The notes below the pieces were generated by a model. That model searched no databases, was not told where the DNA came from, and worked only from the letters and a program-made list of their open reading frames with translations. Positions 62,371 to 64,000 of a DNA stretch of 64,000 bases are shown here, in pieces; position 1 is the stretch's first letter, and each line of letters opens with the position of its first letter. The translations under genes and the position numbers were made by a program. The stretch comes from Vibrio penaeicida (GTDB lineage Bacteria; Pseudomonadota; Gammaproteobacteria; Enterobacterales; Vibrionaceae): the NCBI RefSeq assembly GCF_002933855.1, contig NZ_BFAQ01000021.1, positions 1 to 64,000 on the forward strand, in the 5' to 3' direction.

Positions 62371-63585
62371 TTAGCTGTAAAAGTCGTTGTCTGTGGTGAC
62401 GATGCAATTTTTACCCAATCTTTTCGCTTCATACAATGCGCGGTCTGCTCGTTGGATCATCGCGTTGTAATTTGAGTCTTCGTCACTAGAACAAGCAACG
62501 CCAAATGATGCTGTAGTGGCCTCTTTAAATCCCCATTTGTTAACCTCAGATCTTATTGCCTGAGCGTAGCAAAGGGCTTGTTCGTATTTATAGTCACTCA
62601 TGCAAACAATGAATTCTTCGCCTCCCCATCGTGCGCTAAATGCTTGGTCGCCTAATATTTCGTTCAAAACAGCAGCAAATGCCTTGAGCGCCTTATCTCC
62701 ACCGGAATGGCCATATCTATCGTTGACCGACTTAAAATCGTCCAAATCAATCAAAATACAGCTCATCGATTGGTCGAGGGAATAACGATTTTCTAAAGTT
62801 GTTGTCATGAATCGACGGTTATGAAGCCCTGTGAGAGAGTCGTGATTTGCCTGATAGGTGAGTTTTTCTTCCAAAAAGAGTTGCTCGGTAACATCAAGCA
62901 CCGAAACTTGTACGGCGGGTTGACCATCCCAATCAATTAAGCGCTCGGAGAGCTTAAAATAAGCGGAGGAACCGTCTAATCGTGTGTTTCTAACCGTGAC
63001 GTTTTGGCTTGTCTTTTCTCCATCGAGCAACATTTGATATCGAGACAGAGCAACCTCTTGGTAATTATCAGGTATATGATCGAGAACGGAAGCCGTCTTC
63101 GTAAAAGATTCGACATCAGAGTAGCCCAGCATTTTCACGTAGGTTTGATTGACTAATAGCGGTTCAAAATCGCGATGAACAAGTATGCCTTGTAGTGAAC
63201 CTTCTACCAATTCGCGGTAGCGCCTTTCGTTTTCACGGAGCTGTATTAACGCTTCTTCCTGAGCCGACATATCAATGACGGTCACTTGTAAAGCAGGTTT
63301 TCCTTCCCATTCGATAACATGATCAATTGCAAGGACTGAAAACTCTCTGCCATTCCTATCGATATTAATAGAGGAGTGCATTCTTGGTCTCTGTTGATCA
63401 GTCAAAATCATTCGATAAGTATTGATGGCTTCTTCATGATCACAAGGCGCGATGAGATCGAGCAAGCTACTTAACTTATAGATTTCATCTACCGTGCTAA
63501 AACCGTAGATATTGGCAAAAGCTAAATCGACGTAGAGCGCTTTGAAGTTGCGCTGAATAACAACGCCATAAGTACTATCGAACAA
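62371..63585 (-). CDS. PAS-PAS-GGDEF diguanylate cyclase
   Basis: The 404-residue soluble protein has two PAS domains (about 1-110 and 120-235). The GGDEF domain follows (NHDSLTGLHNRRFM ... ARWGGEEFIVCM) with the active motif GGEEF at 321-325. It makes c-di-GMP from two GTP. I see no RxxD inhibitory site just before GGEEF (the segment reads GDQAFSARW), so product feedback is probably absent. The only start before the first PAS strand is TTG at 63585; the ribosome site is weak. Confidence 0.88.
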   Translation of the reverse strand: MFDSTYGVVIQRNFKALYVDLAFANIYGFSTVDEIYKLSSLLDLIAPCDHEEAINTYRMILTDQQRPRMHSSINIDRNGREFSVLAIDHVIEWEGKPALQVTVIDMSAQEEALIQLRENERRYRELVEGSLQGILVHRDFEPLLVNQTYVKMLGYSDVESFTKTASVLDHIPDNYQEVALSRYQMLLDGEKTSQNVTVRNTRLDGSSAYFKLSERLIDWDGQPAVQVSVLDVTEQLFLEEKLTYQANHDSLTGLHNRRFMTTTLENRYSLDQSMSCILIDLDDFKSVNDRYGHSGGDKALKAFAAVLNEILGDQAFSARWGGEEFIVCMSDYKYEQALCYAQAIRSEVNKWGFKEATTASFGVACSSDEDSNYNAMIQRADRALYEAKRLGKNCIVTTDNDFYS

Positions 63586-63942
63586 AGTAGGACTCTAATG
63601 GTTGTGAAAATTAAATGGTAACTCACAACTAAGGGTGGGACGTGATGATCGAGCTCTCGAAAATAGAATTTTCATTGCTTTAGTGATGAGAATTTGGAAT
63701 GTTAATTTTGTGTGAATTTATTTTTATTAAACTGCATTTCAATAGAAAAATCAGGCCTTGCAAGTGTAAGTAAATGTTTCTGGTGTTAAGCATTTGTAAA
63801 TACGTGTTTATGTAAGAAAAAAATCCACGTTATGTAACACTTTTTTACTTGAAATTGTGCGATAAATGCGCAAAATGACGCTGAAAACTAAGATTTCGAT
63901 AATGAAAGGACGCATTCCCTTAATTTAGGTAATGGTGAACAT
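63586..63942. other. Divergent intergenic region
   Basis: This 357-bp gap lies between the minus-strand cyclase gene and a plus-strand signal-peptide gene. It becomes AT-rich from about 63660 onward. The last 100 bp before 63943 hold A/T-rich, promoter-like sequence. No gene or strong hairpin is seen. Confidence 0.5.
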
Positions 63943-64000
63943 ATGAAACTGATTTTAATATTGCTAGCTTCTGTATCTGCGGGTGTTGCTTCTGCGGATC
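63943..64000 (+). CDS. Start of a secreted protein gene, cut by the window end
   Basis: The ATG at 63943 opens a frame encoding MKLILILLASVSAGVASAD, a clear signal peptide with cleavage after SAGVASA. Only 19 residues are visible, so the protein cannot be identified. It could be a porin or a periplasmic protein. A weak GGTGA ribosome site precedes it. Confidence 0.6.
   Translation, partial: MKLILILLASVSAGVASAD

Overview
The window looks like a stretch of the second chromosome of a marine Vibrio (Gammaproteobacteria). The evidence is gene content: a phaB-phaA-phasin-phaC cluster, napFDABC divergent from narQP, an AI-2 receptor pair luxPQ, a class I HMG-CoA reductase, kbl-tdh, torT/torS and many c-di-GMP and PAS proteins. 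This combination is typical of Vibrio secondary chromosomes. The assignment rests on recalled family and synteny knowledge, not on a search. No rRNA, tRNA, insertion sequence, prophage, integron or CRISPR array was seen. Most of the window reads as ordinary vertically inherited chromosome.

Layout. 1-497 is a very AT-rich leader with two dyads. 498-4764 is polyhydroxyalkanoate (PHA) synthesis and granule coating, with an intrinsic terminator inside the cluster. 4875-9446 (minus) is the periplasmic nitrate reductase operon, ending in a 45-residue membrane peptide gene. 9705-12042 is its NarQ-NarP two-component system. 12208-15930 is luxP-luxQ. 16155-20219 holds a membrane protein, HMG-CoA reductase and a soluble four-PAS chemoreceptor-like protein. 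20537-25270 holds a histidine phosphatase, an AraC regulator with azlCD, and a LysR/EamA pair. 25376-31461 carries c-di-GMP proteins (a large HD-GYP and a GGDEF-EAL) around a PHP phosphatase. 31552-33487 is a DUF2946 and PepSY membrane pair. 34240-38332 holds two LysR regulators with a flavin reductase and a MATE pump. 38468-40695 is threonine catabolism. 40823-44482 is a run of small accessory enzymes and transporters. 44721-46534 holds an NnrU-like protein and a TerC/Alx protein behind a probable manganese riboswitch. 46546-49736 holds two small proteins and a YccS-like FUSC protein. 49900-52931 holds helicase IV, a DJ-1/PfpI protein and a VOC protein. 53198-54393 holds a YceI protein and methylglyoxal synthase. 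54493-58681 is TorT and TorS. 58832-63585 holds a small UVR-like protein, a VRR-NUC (FAN1-like) nuclease, an MFS carrier and a diguanylate cyclase. A signal-peptide gene runs off the end.

How the genes work together. Much of the window is sensing and respiration: nitrate (NarQ/NarP controlling Nap), AI-2 (LuxP/LuxQ), TMAO (TorT/TorS) and c-di-GMP turnover. Metabolic storage is covered by PHA, amino-acid use by kbl-tdh and azlCD, and metal homeostasis by the riboswitch with TerC. The most interesting points for follow-up are: the riboswitch and a dyad over its promoter; a stand-alone flagellar-rod-like protein with an acidic insert; the HD-GYP protein with about 150 extra residues inside the catalytic domain; two unrelated genes with 18-bp in-frame repeats; the 29-bp repeats and structured element upstream of the YceI gene; and the small unlisted gene at the end of the nap operon.
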